Origin: Clostridia bacterium
GTDB lineage: Bacteria; Bacillota; Clostridia; Oscillospirales; Acutalibacteraceae
Length of the DNA stretch: 20,846 bases
Assembly: GCA_017480265.1 (NCBI GenBank)
Contig: JAFVAZ010000032.1
Coordinates: 1-20,846, forward strand
Direction of reading: 5' to 3'
Numbering within the stretch: position 1 is the stretch's first letter; the number at the start of each line of letters is the position of its first letter. Of the stretch, positions 1-6,570 are shown one piece after another. The notes beneath the pieces are model-generated. The model ran no database searches. It saw only the letters and a list, made by a program, of their open reading frames with translations, and was not told where the DNA came from. A program made the position numbers and the translations under genes.

Positions 1-11
1 CCTGAAATAGG

Positions 12-1403
12 GTGCGGTCTACTATTAAAAATGTTGGCTTAGAGTTTCCCATAAGTGAAATCACCATAAATTTAGCGCCGGCTGATATAAAAAAAGAAGG
101 CGCTATTTATGATTTACCCATTTTGATCTCTATAATGAAAGCATCCGAACAGCTGATTAATATAAACTTAAATGATAGCGTTTTTTTAGGGGAATTAACA
201 TTAAATGGAGAAATAAAAGCTGTGAAGGGTATTTTGCCTATGCTTGCAAAAGCCAAAGAGTTAAAAATTAGCAATGCGTTCATTCCTAAACAAAACGAAG
301 CGGAAGGTTCTGTGATTACCGATATAAACGTCTACCCGGTAGATAATATAGAAAACTTGATACTCCATTTAGTAGGGGAAAGGGCGCTCCCTAAGGCAGT
401 TTTCAGAGATATCCCTCAGAGGTCAATCTATGAAGCTTTAGATTTTAATCAAGTTAAAGGGCAATATTTCCCCAAAAGGGCACTAGAGATAGCTGCAGCG
501 GGTGGTCACAACGTAATTATGATAGGTCCACCGGGGTCTGGCAAAAGTATGCTAGCTAAAAGATTGCCAACTATACTTCCAGATTTATCTTTAGCAGAAG
601 CCATCGAAACCAGTAAAATCTACTCTATATCAGGACTTCTTCCCATTAATACAAGCCTTATTAAGGCCCGTCCATTTCGGTCTGTTCATCATACTATTTC
701 CCCCGCTGGGCTATCCGGAGGAGGATCTATCCCAAGACCTGGTGAAATTTCCCTTGCTCATAATGGGGTACTTTTTCTTGATGAATTGCCGGAATTCCAA
801 AGAGCTTCTATGGAAGTTCTGCGGCAGCCTATGGAAGATAGGGAAGTCACTATTTCTCGAGTAAATGGCACTTTAAATTACCCATGTTCGTTTATGCTTA
901 TAGCCGCCATGAATCCTTGCCCTTGTGGCTATCATGGACATCCTACAAAAAGATGCATCTGTCCGCCGGGTGCTGTGCAAAAATATTTGTCCAAAGTTTC
1001 CGGTCCATTGTTGGATCGTATAGATTTACAAGTGGAAGTATTGCCTGTAGACTTTGAAAAATTAAGCAACTATCATTTAGCGGAAAGTTCGGCGGATATC
1101 AAAAAAAGAGTGAATAATGCTAGACAAATTCAGCTAGAAAGATACAGAGAATACAATGACGTCCACTGTAATGCATTACTCACGCCGGATTTATTAAAAA
1201 AGTGCTGTGTTTTATCAAAAAATGCGCAAGATCTTTTGAAAAAAGCTTTCGAAGATTTAAATTTATCTGCCAGAGCTTTCGATAGAATCTTAAAAGTTTC
1301 CCGGACTATCGCCGATTTAGCACAAAGTGAAGATATAAAATCTTCGCACATCGCCGAGGCTATCCAATACCGCAGCTTGGAGCAATTAAAATTTGCTAAT
1401 TAA
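12..1403 (+). CDS. comM: ComM/YifB-type Mg-chelatase-like AAA+ ATPase, N-terminus interrupted or cut
   Basis: This is a AAA+ protein of the YifB/ComM family; in Gram-negative bacteria ComM is a hexameric helicase that promotes branch migration during transformation. Residues 1-125 are the end of the Lon-protease-like N-terminal domain (LAPAD and YDLP motifs). Walker A GPPGSGKS lies at 172-179, Walker B LFLDE near 255, then a Cys-rich MNPCPCG segment typical of the family, and a C-terminal Mg_chelatase_C domain. The family is about 500 residues, so roughly 45-50 N-terminal residues are missing. In the same frame, TGA at 3-5 falls where relatives have Arg in their KEARDRVRSA-like motif; the codons after it (Asn, Arg, Val, Arg, Ser) fit the family. 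The GTG at 12 is therefore an internal codon and probably not a real start. Either the gene carries a nonsense mutation or there is an error at the sequence edge. The stop is TAA. Confidence 0.85.
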   Translation: MRSTIKNVGLEFPISEITINLAPADIKKEGAIYDLPILISIMKASEQLININLNDSVFLGELTLNGEIKAVKGILPMLAKAKELKISNAFIPKQNEAEGSVITDINVYPVDNIENLILHLVGERALPKAVFRDIPQRSIYEALDFNQVKGQYFPKRALEIAAAGGHNVIMIGPPGSGKSMLAKRLPTILPDLSLAEAIETSKIYSISGLLPINTSLIKARPFRSVHHTISPAGLSGGGSIPRPGEISLAHNGVLFLDELPEFQRASMEVLRQPMEDREVTISRVNGTLNYPCSFMLIAAMNPCPCGYHGHPTKRCICPPGAVQKYLSKVSGPLLDRIDLQVEVLPVDFEKLSNYHLAESSADIKKRVNNARQIQLERYREYNDVHCNALLTPDLLKKCCVLSKNAQDLLKKAFEDLNLSARAFDRILKVSRTIADLAQSEDIKSSHIAEAIQYRSLEQLKFAN

Positions 1404-1464
1404 AAATTACTGCAAATGATTACTTGTGAATTTGTGTTACATGTGTATATTTATAGTATAATTC

Positions 1465-1632
1465 TCAGATACTTACCTTTCCATTTAAATTTTCGTACTC
1501 GCGTACGTGATTTTCTAAAGCTAGTTCTATTTCTTTATTAGTAGAGCGTTTGTTCTTTTTGGCTATAGATTTAATTTCTTCAATCAATTCTTCAGAAACC
1601 CTTAGTGAAAAGGGCGAATAATAATTTCCCAT
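1465..1632 (-). CDS. Small ribbon-helix-helix (Arc-like) DNA-binding protein
   Basis: A 55-residue protein that looks like an Arc-family ribbon-helix-helix repressor. A short beta strand (SPFSLRVS, residues 6-13) is followed by helix SEELIEEIKSIAKKN and a second helix STNKEIELALENHVREY, the usual order. Such proteins bind DNA as dimers through the paired strands. I start at the ATG at 1632, because AAAGG sits 10 bases before it; a TTG six codons upstream overlaps that ribosome binding site and is unlikely. It is divergent from the HTH gene at 1911 and convergent with comM. A TATAAT at 1672-1677 (minus strand) is a good -10 about 40 bases upstream. No toxin-like partner is visible, so I call it a regulator and not an antitoxin. 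Stop is TGA. Confidence 0.75.
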   Translation of the reverse strand: MGNYYSPFSLRVSEELIEEIKSIAKKNKRSTNKEIELALENHVREYENLNGKVSI

Positions 1633-1671
1633 TTTACTACAACCTTTCAAAAAAACAATCTTAATATCAAA

Positions 1672-1677
1672 ATTATA
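1672..1677 (-). promoter_or_regulatory. -10 box for the ribbon-helix-helix gene
   Basis: Perfect TATAAT on the minus strand, about 40 bases before the ATG at 1632. The best -35 at 16-base spacing (TTAAAA) is poor, so the promoter may depend on an activator or be weak. Confidence 0.4.
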
Positions 1678-1708
1678 CCTTTTTAGATTAATTTTTTAAG
1701 AATTCAAT

Positions 1709-1737
1709 TTGACATCAATTTGATATCGTGATATATT
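1709..1737 (+). promoter_or_regulatory. Strong sigma-A promoter with an embedded palindrome, facing the HTH gene
   Basis: TTGACA (1709-1714), a 17-base spacer and TATATT (1732-1737) make a near-consensus housekeeping promoter. Inside it, GACATCAA (1711-1718) and TTGATATC (1720-1727) form an 8-base inverted repeat with one mismatch and a 1-base centre. This is a typical place for a repressor operator. The transcript would have a leader of about 165 bases before the ATG at 1911. Confidence 0.6.
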
Positions 1738-1870
1738 AAAAATAGCTTCACAAAATGAAAAATATGCTTGAAGTTTTAATCTTTATAAATTATTAACTGT
1801 GAGTAATTCTATAGATATCTCATGCTTTTATCAGTTTTAAATATTTCACTTTAGCGTACCAGGCTTATAT

Positions 1871-1881
1871 TATCGTCGATA
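1871..1881. promoter_or_regulatory. Second possible operator before the HTH gene
   Basis: TATCG-T-CGATA is a perfect 5-base inverted repeat, 30 bases before the HTH start codon. It resembles ATATCGTGATAT at 1723-1734 within the upstream promoter. Two similar sites near one regulator gene suggest autoregulation, but both are short and AT-rich. Confidence 0.3.
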
Positions 1882-1910
1882 TTATTTATAACATATAAAA
1901 GGAATTAATT

Positions 1911-2141
1911 ATGAAAATTAAATATATAAATAGCAAGGCTGAACTTGCAGAAAATATCCAATTATATCGTAAAAAATTGAATTTAACTCAAATAAATATA
2001 GCAAAAGCATTAAAGATAGATCGTAGTACGTATTCTTGTTATGAGTCGGGCAAAACTTCTCCTTCTATATTTACCCTAATCAAACTTTCAAAAATCTTTA
2101 ATGTTAATGTGACTAAATTGGTATCTAAAAAAGGTAAATGA
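1911..2141 (+). CDS. XRE-family helix-turn-helix regulator
   Basis: A 76-residue protein that is essentially one Cro/C1-type HTH domain. After a 10-residue lead, residues 11-71 give the five-helix pattern: ENIQLYRKKLNLTQ, then IAKALKIDRSTYSCYESGKTSP (recognition helix around residues 40-50), then LIKLSKIFNV. There is no effector or dimerisation domain beyond this. AAAGGA lies 8-10 bases before the ATG. It is divergent from the ribbon-helix-helix gene, and the 260 bases between them contain a strong promoter with a palindrome. Proteins of this size are often autoregulatory switches or orphan repressors. Its targets cannot be told from sequence. Stop is TGA. Confidence 0.85.
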   Translation: MKIKYINSKAELAENIQLYRKKLNLTQINIAKALKIDRSTYSCYESGKTSPSIFTLIKLSKIFNVNVTKLVSKKGK

Positions 2142-2144
2142 AAC

Positions 2145-2178
2145 TTAAAAATACCTCTTGGCTTAAGCTAAGAGGTAT
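2145..2178 (-). terminator. Rho-independent terminator of azlC-azlD
   Basis: Nearly perfect 28-base palindrome at 2151-2178 (arms ATACCTCTT and AAGAGGTAT, centre GGCTTAAGCT). On the minus strand it is followed by TTTTTAAG, fitting termination of the azl operon. On the plus strand no T-run follows, though the hairpin also sits just after the HTH gene and might act in both directions. Confidence 0.7.
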
Positions 2179-2236
2179 ATGTCTGTGTAAATCCATAGCT
2201 AATATCTTTACTTTAAGATAACATATTCGTTTTTTA

Positions 2237-2578
2237 TCAAGATAAATGCAGAAAACTAGTGATGTATGGGTCCAGTACCATAAATACATACGTAAGGATA
2301 CTAGAAAAGGCTAAAACTATGATCAGACTTTTTTCCTTATATGATAATATAACCGCCACAAAAAAGCCTACCACAGCCGGCAGAAGTCCCATGCCTTTTT
2401 GTTCAAATACTTCTGGAAAGATAATAGAAGAAAGAACGGCATACGGCAAATAAGCAAGAATCGATCTTATAAATTTATTCTTGATATTTCCTTTAAAAAT
2501 GAGGAACGGTAGTAGCCGCGTAAAATACGTCGTCACAAATAAAATTAATACACACGTCCAAACATATCCTGCGTTCAT
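2237..2578 (-). CDS. azlD: AzlD, small subunit of branched-chain amino-acid exporter
   Basis: AzlD is the small membrane partner of AzlC; the pair exports branched-chain amino acids and analogues such as 4-azaleucine. This 113-residue protein has four hydrophobic segments (about 5-27, 38-58, 64-80 and 84-107) and the family motif TRLLPFLIF near residue 20. The ATG overlaps the azlC stop codon by one base (TAATG), so translation is probably coupled. The operon ends at a good terminator downstream. Length and topology are normal. Confidence 0.9.
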   Translation of the reverse strand: MNAGYVWTCVLILFVTTYFTRLLPFLIFKGNIKNKFIRSILAYLPYAVLSSIIFPEVFEQKGMGLLPAVVGFFVAVILSYKEKSLIIVLAFSSILTYVFMVLDPYITSFLHLS

Positions 2579-3324
2579 TATTTATCCTCCTTATCTTTTA
2601 CCGGGAATTTATAAGCAATTATCAATGCGCTTAGCAAAGACCCGATTATAATAACGCCACTTTTAGAAAAAAGTGCGGAAAAAAGTTGTCCTATCGCAGA
2701 ATCTCCATTAAATAGCGTATTGAGCCACTTGAATACGCAACTCAATATGCCGGATAAAATTGCTACATAAAATATAGGGCGGGATTCTTTAACAGCTGGA
2801 ATCAATGCAGCTATAATCATTGCGTAAAGTGCCATGCCCAAAGCCGCCGTGATCTGATGCGGCAAGACATCGCCTACCAAGCCTCCGATCATCACTCCCA
2901 AAGCCCACGCAAAATATGGCACAGCCATAACACCGAATAAATAATTTGCCTGTAATTTACCTTCTTTGCGTATGGTTAAAGCGAAAATCTCGTCGGTATT
3001 CCCCATAGCTATAAACAATTTTTTCCCAAATCCAATTTTAGGGTCAAGCTTACCTGCCAAAGCAAGGGATAAGACTATGTTGCGCAAATTTATAACTAAC
3101 AAAGCTAAAAATATGCCTATGTAGCGCTCTTGTGTAGAGATCAAGTCCATTACCGTTAATTGTCCTACTCCAGTAAAGCTTAACAGTGCCATAGCCACAG
3201 ATGTAGGCAAAGTTAATCCCATATTGCTAGCCCCTATACCTACAGTGAAGGCCACAGGGAGATACCCTAAACTTATAGGATAGCCATCTTTTAGACCAGA
3301 TTTAAACAAACTTTTTTTTTCCAT
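2578..3324 (-). CDS. azlC: AzlC, large subunit of branched-chain amino-acid exporter
   Basis: The 248-residue AzlC protein is the main membrane component of the AzlCD exporter. The N-terminal region GYLPVAFTVGIGASNMGL and the later SFTGVGQLTVMDL match the family's first repeat, including the conserved Gly-Gln. About six or seven membrane segments can be seen to the end. The start ATG follows AGGAGAG by five bases. Transcription probably starts from a TATAAT at 3366-3371. It is the first gene of the azlC-azlD pair; no Lrp-type regulator such as AzlB is adjacent. Confidence 0.92.
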   Translation of the reverse strand: MEKKSLFKSGLKDGYPISLGYLPVAFTVGIGASNMGLTLPTSVAMALLSFTGVGQLTVMDLISTQERYIGIFLALLVINLRNIVLSLALAGKLDPKIGFGKKLFIAMGNTDEIFALTIRKEGKLQANYLFGVMAVPYFAWALGVMIGGLVGDVLPHQITAALGMALYAMIIAALIPAVKESRPIFYVAILSGILSCVFKWLNTLFNGDSAIGQLFSALFSKSGVIIIGSLLSALIIAYKFPVKDKEDK

Positions 3325-3365
3325 AAATACTCTCCTAATTTACAATAAAGTCAAAACATTCTACT

Positions 3366-3371
3366 ATTATA
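3366..3371 (-). promoter_or_regulatory. -10 box of azlC-azlD
   Basis: TATAAT on the minus strand, 42-47 bases before the azlC ATG. A weak TTTATT lies 16 bases further upstream and overlaps the T-run of the preceding terminator. Confidence 0.4.
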
Positions 3372-3384
3372 AAGTATATCACAG

Positions 3385-3442
3385 AATAATAAAAAAAGGA
3401 ACAAAATGATAAAATTTTTTCACCTATTCCTTTTTTATTATT
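3385..3442 (-). terminator. Terminator after the DUF1540 gene
   Basis: Arms AATAATAAAAAAAGGAA (3385-3401) and TTCCTTTTTTATTATT (3427-3442) pair over 16 bases with one bulged A. The 25-base centre contains a second AU-rich helix. Read on the minus strand, the stem ends in a run of seven T. It separates the DUF1540 gene from azlC. Confidence 0.55.
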
Positions 3443-3460
3443 AATTTAAATTTTCATTCA

Positions 3461-3640
3461 TTAATCTGCCTTAGCCAAAAAAGACTCGCAGTCTACATAT
3501 TGGCAGATAGTAGGGTTAGATTCATGGGCTCCTATTTTTATATAATCCAATGAACAAAAATCTTCTCCGGAGCAATGGTTTTGGCACGACCTTACACTGC
3601 ACAATATACTTTTGTTTGCTTCGTTTTCACTTTGGGGCAT
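3461..3640 (-). CDS. DUF1540 small cysteine-rich protein
   Basis: A 59-residue protein reading MPQSENEANKSILCSVRSCQ at its start. Cysteines at 14, 19, 23, 29, 47 and 52 follow the DUF1540 pattern (CxVxxCxxxxxxxxC, then Ile-x-Ile-Gly and a Thr-x-Cys near the end). The family is widespread in Firmicutes, is thought to bind metal through its cysteines, and has no assigned function. The ATG is preceded by GAGGTGAC at good spacing. It lies 102 bases after the HtrA-like gene with no clear terminator between, so it may be read from that transcript, and it is followed by a terminator at 3385-3442. A perfect AU inverted repeat lies just upstream. Confidence 0.85.
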   Translation of the reverse strand: MPQSENEANKSILCSVRSCQNHCSGEDFCSLDYIKIGAHESNPTICQYVDCESFLAKAD

Positions 3641-3665
3641 TTTTTGTCACCTCGCTTATGATTTA

Positions 3666-3692
3666 GATAAAAATTTGCTCTTAATTTTTATC
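3666..3692. repeat. Perfect 10-base inverted repeat upstream of the DUF1540 gene
   Basis: GATAAAAATT (3666-3675) and AATTTTTATC (3683-3692) are exact inverse copies around a 7-base centre. It lies between the HtrA-like gene and the DUF1540 ribosome binding site. No T-run follows on either strand, so it is not a standard terminator. It could be an operator or a weak RNA hairpin. Confidence 0.45.
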
Positions 3693-3742
3693 CAACTTTA
3701 TTGTTCCTATCGCTGGGTTTAATTATTCATAATTTTTTACAC

Positions 3743-4534
3743 TTAGTGACTTTTAATCAAACCCTCTACGACCCTTTTCACGGTATCGGATGGTATAGCA
3801 AAACCTAACCCTTCCACCTCTGCTCCGGAAGTCTTTGCTACAACAATACCAATCAGCTTTCCTTCTCTATCAAATACTCCTCCGCCGGAGTTCCCTTCGT
3901 TTATCTCAGCGCAAGTTTGCATCAGATTCATCTTTTTCCCATCTACCATCACGGTTCTACTTAATGCACTAACAACCCCATCAGTAATCGTTCCGCTGAG
4001 CTCACCGAGAGGATTGCCTATAACTATGGTCTCTTCTCCCAGCTTTACTTTAGAATAATCTTCTATTTCCACAGGATGTAAATTATGGGCATCTACCTTT
4101 AGAACAGCAAGATCATTTTCTGCATCGGCTCCAACTATATTAGCTGCATATTTAGTACCGTTTTTTAGTGTTACGATTATCTTATTGGCACCTTTTATCA
4201 CATGATTATTTGTCACTATGTATCCGTCTGAAGAGTATACCACGCCGCTACCGGCACTAGTTAATGTGTAATTTTTGCTATCCATTTGAGTGATCACTTG
4301 CGTAGATACATCCACTACAGAATCGGAAACTTTCTCTACTACTTCATCCGTAGAGAGTACATCAGCTCTTTCTTGTGATGTACTTACGCTGGTACTATTA
4401 AAAACCTCTACATCCTTATCTGACGCAATTAAATTATAAAGGAAACTCCCCCCGACTCCGCCAAACATACCGACAACTAAACATAGCACGACTACAAAAA
4501 AAATATTTACTTGCTTTTTTGCTCCCTTGATCAT
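3743..4534 (-). CDS. Membrane-anchored HtrA/Deg-type serine protease lacking a PDZ domain
   Basis: A trypsin-like serine protease held in the membrane by an N-terminal helix (about residues 8-33), so the catalytic domain should lie outside the cell. Counting from the ATG at 4534, the triad is His111 (TNNHVI), Asp141 (ENDLAVLK) and Ser216 (GNSGGG). The GNPLGELSGTITDGVVSALSR-type segment is diagnostic of HtrA. The protein ends directly after FAIPSDTV and a short helix, where HtrA proteins normally continue into a PDZ domain; at 263 residues it is a protease-only form. I choose 4534 because GAAGGA lies just before it; an upstream GTG has no good site. It follows the sugar-dehydratase gene by about 55 bases and is probably in its transcript. 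The substrate is unknown; envelope protein quality control is likely. Confidence 0.9.
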   Translation of the reverse strand: MIKGAKKQVNIFFVVVLCLVVGMFGGVGGSFLYNLIASDKDVEVFNSTSVSTSQERADVLSTDEVVEKVSDSVVDVSTQVITQMDSKNYTLTSAGSGVVYSSDGYIVTNNHVIKGANKIIVTLKNGTKYAANIVGADAENDLAVLKVDAHNLHPVEIEDYSKVKLGEETIVIGNPLGELSGTITDGVVSALSRTVMVDGKKMNLMQTCAEINEGNSGGGVFDREGKLIGIVVAKTSGAEVEGLGFAIPSDTVKRVVEGLIKSH

Positions 4535-4589
4535 AAAATTTCCTTCTTGCATACTATTTTTCACAAATTTCCACTTCTTTCTTTTTCAT

Positions 4590-6452
4590 TTAAATTTCGT
4601 GCGGCGTATATTGAAACGTAGGGACGATTTCCATTAAAGCCCTCTGTATGTTGTATTTGTTATTTGAACTAGAATAATTATATAATTTTTTCAGACTTTT
4701 GTCAAGATTTTCAGCATCGATTTTTATCGGGTGCCCGATGTATATTTTTTTATTACTTGTCTTTTTGATGCCTTCTTCACTCATCAAAAGCTCCTCAAAA
4801 AGCTTCTCCCCAGGCCTTAGACCCGTATATTTTATCTCGATATCTTTATGCGGCACAAAGCCAGATAAGCGAATCAGATTTTCCGCCAAATCCTTAATCT
4901 TTACAGGATCCCCCATATCAAGCACAAAAATCTCGCCTCCATTTGCCATAGAGCCTGCCGTTATAACAAGCGACACAGCTTCCTGAATGGTCATGAAGTA
5001 TCTTATTACATCAGGGTGCGTCACTGTCACGGGCCCCCCGTTTTTTATTTGCTCTTTAAAGAGAGGCACTACCGAGCCATTAGATCCCAAAACGTTTCCG
5101 AATCTAACAGCAACAAACCGTGTATCGCTTTTTTGATCCATATCTTGTATGATCATCTCACAGATTCGCTTGGTGGCTCCCATCACGTTTGTTGGGTTGA
5201 CTGCTTTATCGGTAGAGATTTGTACAAACTTTTTCACTTTGTATTTGTCAGCCAATGTCACTAGGTTTAACGTCCCGAAAACGTTATTTTTAACGGCTTC
5301 TTCAGGATTCGTCTCCATCAGAGGTACGTGCTTGTGTGCCGCAGCGTGGAAGATCACATCTATACTTTTTTCTTCAAATAGCCTTTCCAGCTTTGCGCAG
5401 TCCCTCACGGATGCGATCTGAACTTCAAAGTTTAGGTCGCCCCCATGGCTCCTTTTTAGTTCTTGTTGTATATCGTAGGCGTTGTTTTCGTATATATCCA
5501 GAATTATGAGGTTTTTCGGCCTTAAAGTGGCGATTTGTCTGCAAAGCTCAGCCCCTATGGAACCGCCTCCTCCTGTTACCAAAATATTTTGTCCTTTTAT
5601 ATATTTACCGTGCTTCTCAGAGTCAAATATAATCGGTTCCCTGCCCAGCAAGTCCTCCACTTCTACCTGGCGGATTTGGTCTTTTATGGATAGTTCACTG
5701 TTTTCTATCAATTTATAGATATTGGGGACGATTTTGACTTCTAAATTTGTTCTGGCGCATACATCCAGTATCCTCTTTTTATCTCTTAGGGGAATGGTTG
5801 CAATCGCGAACAAGATCACTTCTATGTTATTTTTTTCACAGATCTCAGGTATTTCGTAAGTTGACCCTAATATCTTGACTCCACAAACCCTGCGCCCTAT
5901 TTTTTCTCTATCATCATCCACCATACATATCGGGATATAGCCAGAATTAGGTGATTTCGAAAATTCATTTAGCATTAATATAGCTGCATCACCAGCGCCT
6001 ACTATCAGCATGCGCTTGCCTTGATTTTCATTCAAGATCAAAGACTGTTTGTCTAGCATCCTTTCGATCCTGTATATAAACCTAATCAGGAACATCGCAA
6101 AAGTAGACAAAAAGCAAAGCAACAAAAACGTCCGAACCCCAAAGTGCAGATCAAATATCAAAGACCCTATGCAAAATAAAAAGTTAGACGCCAGAGATGC
6201 TAACCCTACATAGAAGAAATCCTCGATATCTGCATATCTCCACAATTTATCGTATAAATGAAAAAGAGGGAAGATCAATGCAAAGCATAGGTTTAGTATA
6301 GCTAGACCTTTCAAAAAGTCTACCTCATGATCGATCAAAGAAAAGCAGTTGTGGTTTACTGCAAACGAAAAATAAAAAGATACATTCCAGATCATAAAGT
6401 CGCAGATAAACAAAAAATATTTTCTGAATTTTTTTAAATAATCATATAACAT
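4590..6452 (-). CDS. Membrane-bound nucleotide-sugar 4,6-dehydratase (CapD/WbpM/PglF family)
   Basis: A polytopic enzyme that probably converts UDP-GlcNAc to the 4-keto-6-deoxy sugar for a glycan or glycoprotein. Numbering below is from a TTG six codons upstream of the chosen ATG. Four membrane helices lie at about 18-38, 52-72, 86-106 and 112-133. A first Rossmann domain has LIVGAGDAA near 155-162. The catalytic SDR domain starts with VTGGGGSIGAE at 298-308. It has STDKAVNPTNVMGATK, in which Met430 replaces the usual SDR tyrosine and Lys434 follows; this is the hallmark of the long WbpM/PglF group. The ATG at 6452 is the likelier start. A promoter lies at 6517-6545. No glycosyltransferase or aminotransferase is nearby, so the exact sugar product is open. 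Confidence 0.9.
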   Translation of the reverse strand: MLYDYLKKFRKYFLFICDFMIWNVSFYFSFAVNHNCFSLIDHEVDFLKGLAILNLCFALIFPLFHLYDKLWRYADIEDFFYVGLASLASNFLFCIGSLIFDLHFGVRTFLLLCFLSTFAMFLIRFIYRIERMLDKQSLILNENQGKRMLIVGAGDAAILMLNEFSKSPNSGYIPICMVDDDREKIGRRVCGVKILGSTYEIPEICEKNNIEVILFAIATIPLRDKKRILDVCARTNLEVKIVPNIYKLIENSELSIKDQIRQVEVEDLLGREPIIFDSEKHGKYIKGQNILVTGGGGSIGAELCRQIATLRPKNLIILDIYENNAYDIQQELKRSHGGDLNFEVQIASVRDCAKLERLFEEKSIDVIFHAAAHKHVPLMETNPEEAVKNNVFGTLNLVTLADKYKVKKFVQISTDKAVNPTNVMGATKRICEMIIQDMDQKSDTRFVAVRFGNVLGSNGSVVPLFKEQIKNGGPVTVTHPDVIRYFMTIQEAVSLVITAGSMANGGEIFVLDMGDPVKIKDLAENLIRLSGFVPHKDIEIKYTGLRPGEKLFEELLMSEEGIKKTSNKKIYIGHPIKIDAENLDKSLKKLYNYSSSNNKYNIQRALMEIVPTFQYTPHEI

Positions 6453-6516
6453 GTTCTTACACTTCCACAATACTTAAAGCTTTTGATTCTATTTTAGACT
6501 AAATTACGACAGAAAA

Positions 6517-6545
6517 ATTATACATGAAAAACTCTACCTTTTCAA
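6517..6545 (-). promoter_or_regulatory. Sigma-A promoter of the sugar-dehydratase gene
   Basis: On the minus strand TTGAAA (6540-6545), a 17-base spacer and a perfect TATAAT (6517-6522), about 65 bases before the gene. This starts a new transcript inside the envelope gene block. Confidence 0.65.
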
Positions 6546-6570
6546 GTTTAGTTCATATCCATCCCTAGGT

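Noticed and set aside
1..1403. TGA recoding (as Trp or another amino acid) to explain the stop in comM
   Set aside because: TGA ends at least three other genes here (1465, 2141 and 11895), and Trp is encoded by TGG.
1755..1796. 13-codon leader peptide before the XRE gene
   Set aside because: No ribosome binding site, no run of a regulated amino acid and no attenuator after it; kept only as part of the leader finding.
1465..2141. Toxin-antitoxin system
   Set aside because: Both proteins look like DNA-binding regulators, they are divergent and not in one operon, and there is no toxin fold next to either.
4699..5718. Several plus-strand ORFs of 78-95 codons opposite the sugar-dehydratase gene
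   Set aside because: They lie antisense to a clear conserved enzyme, lack ribosome binding sites and show no recognisable protein features.
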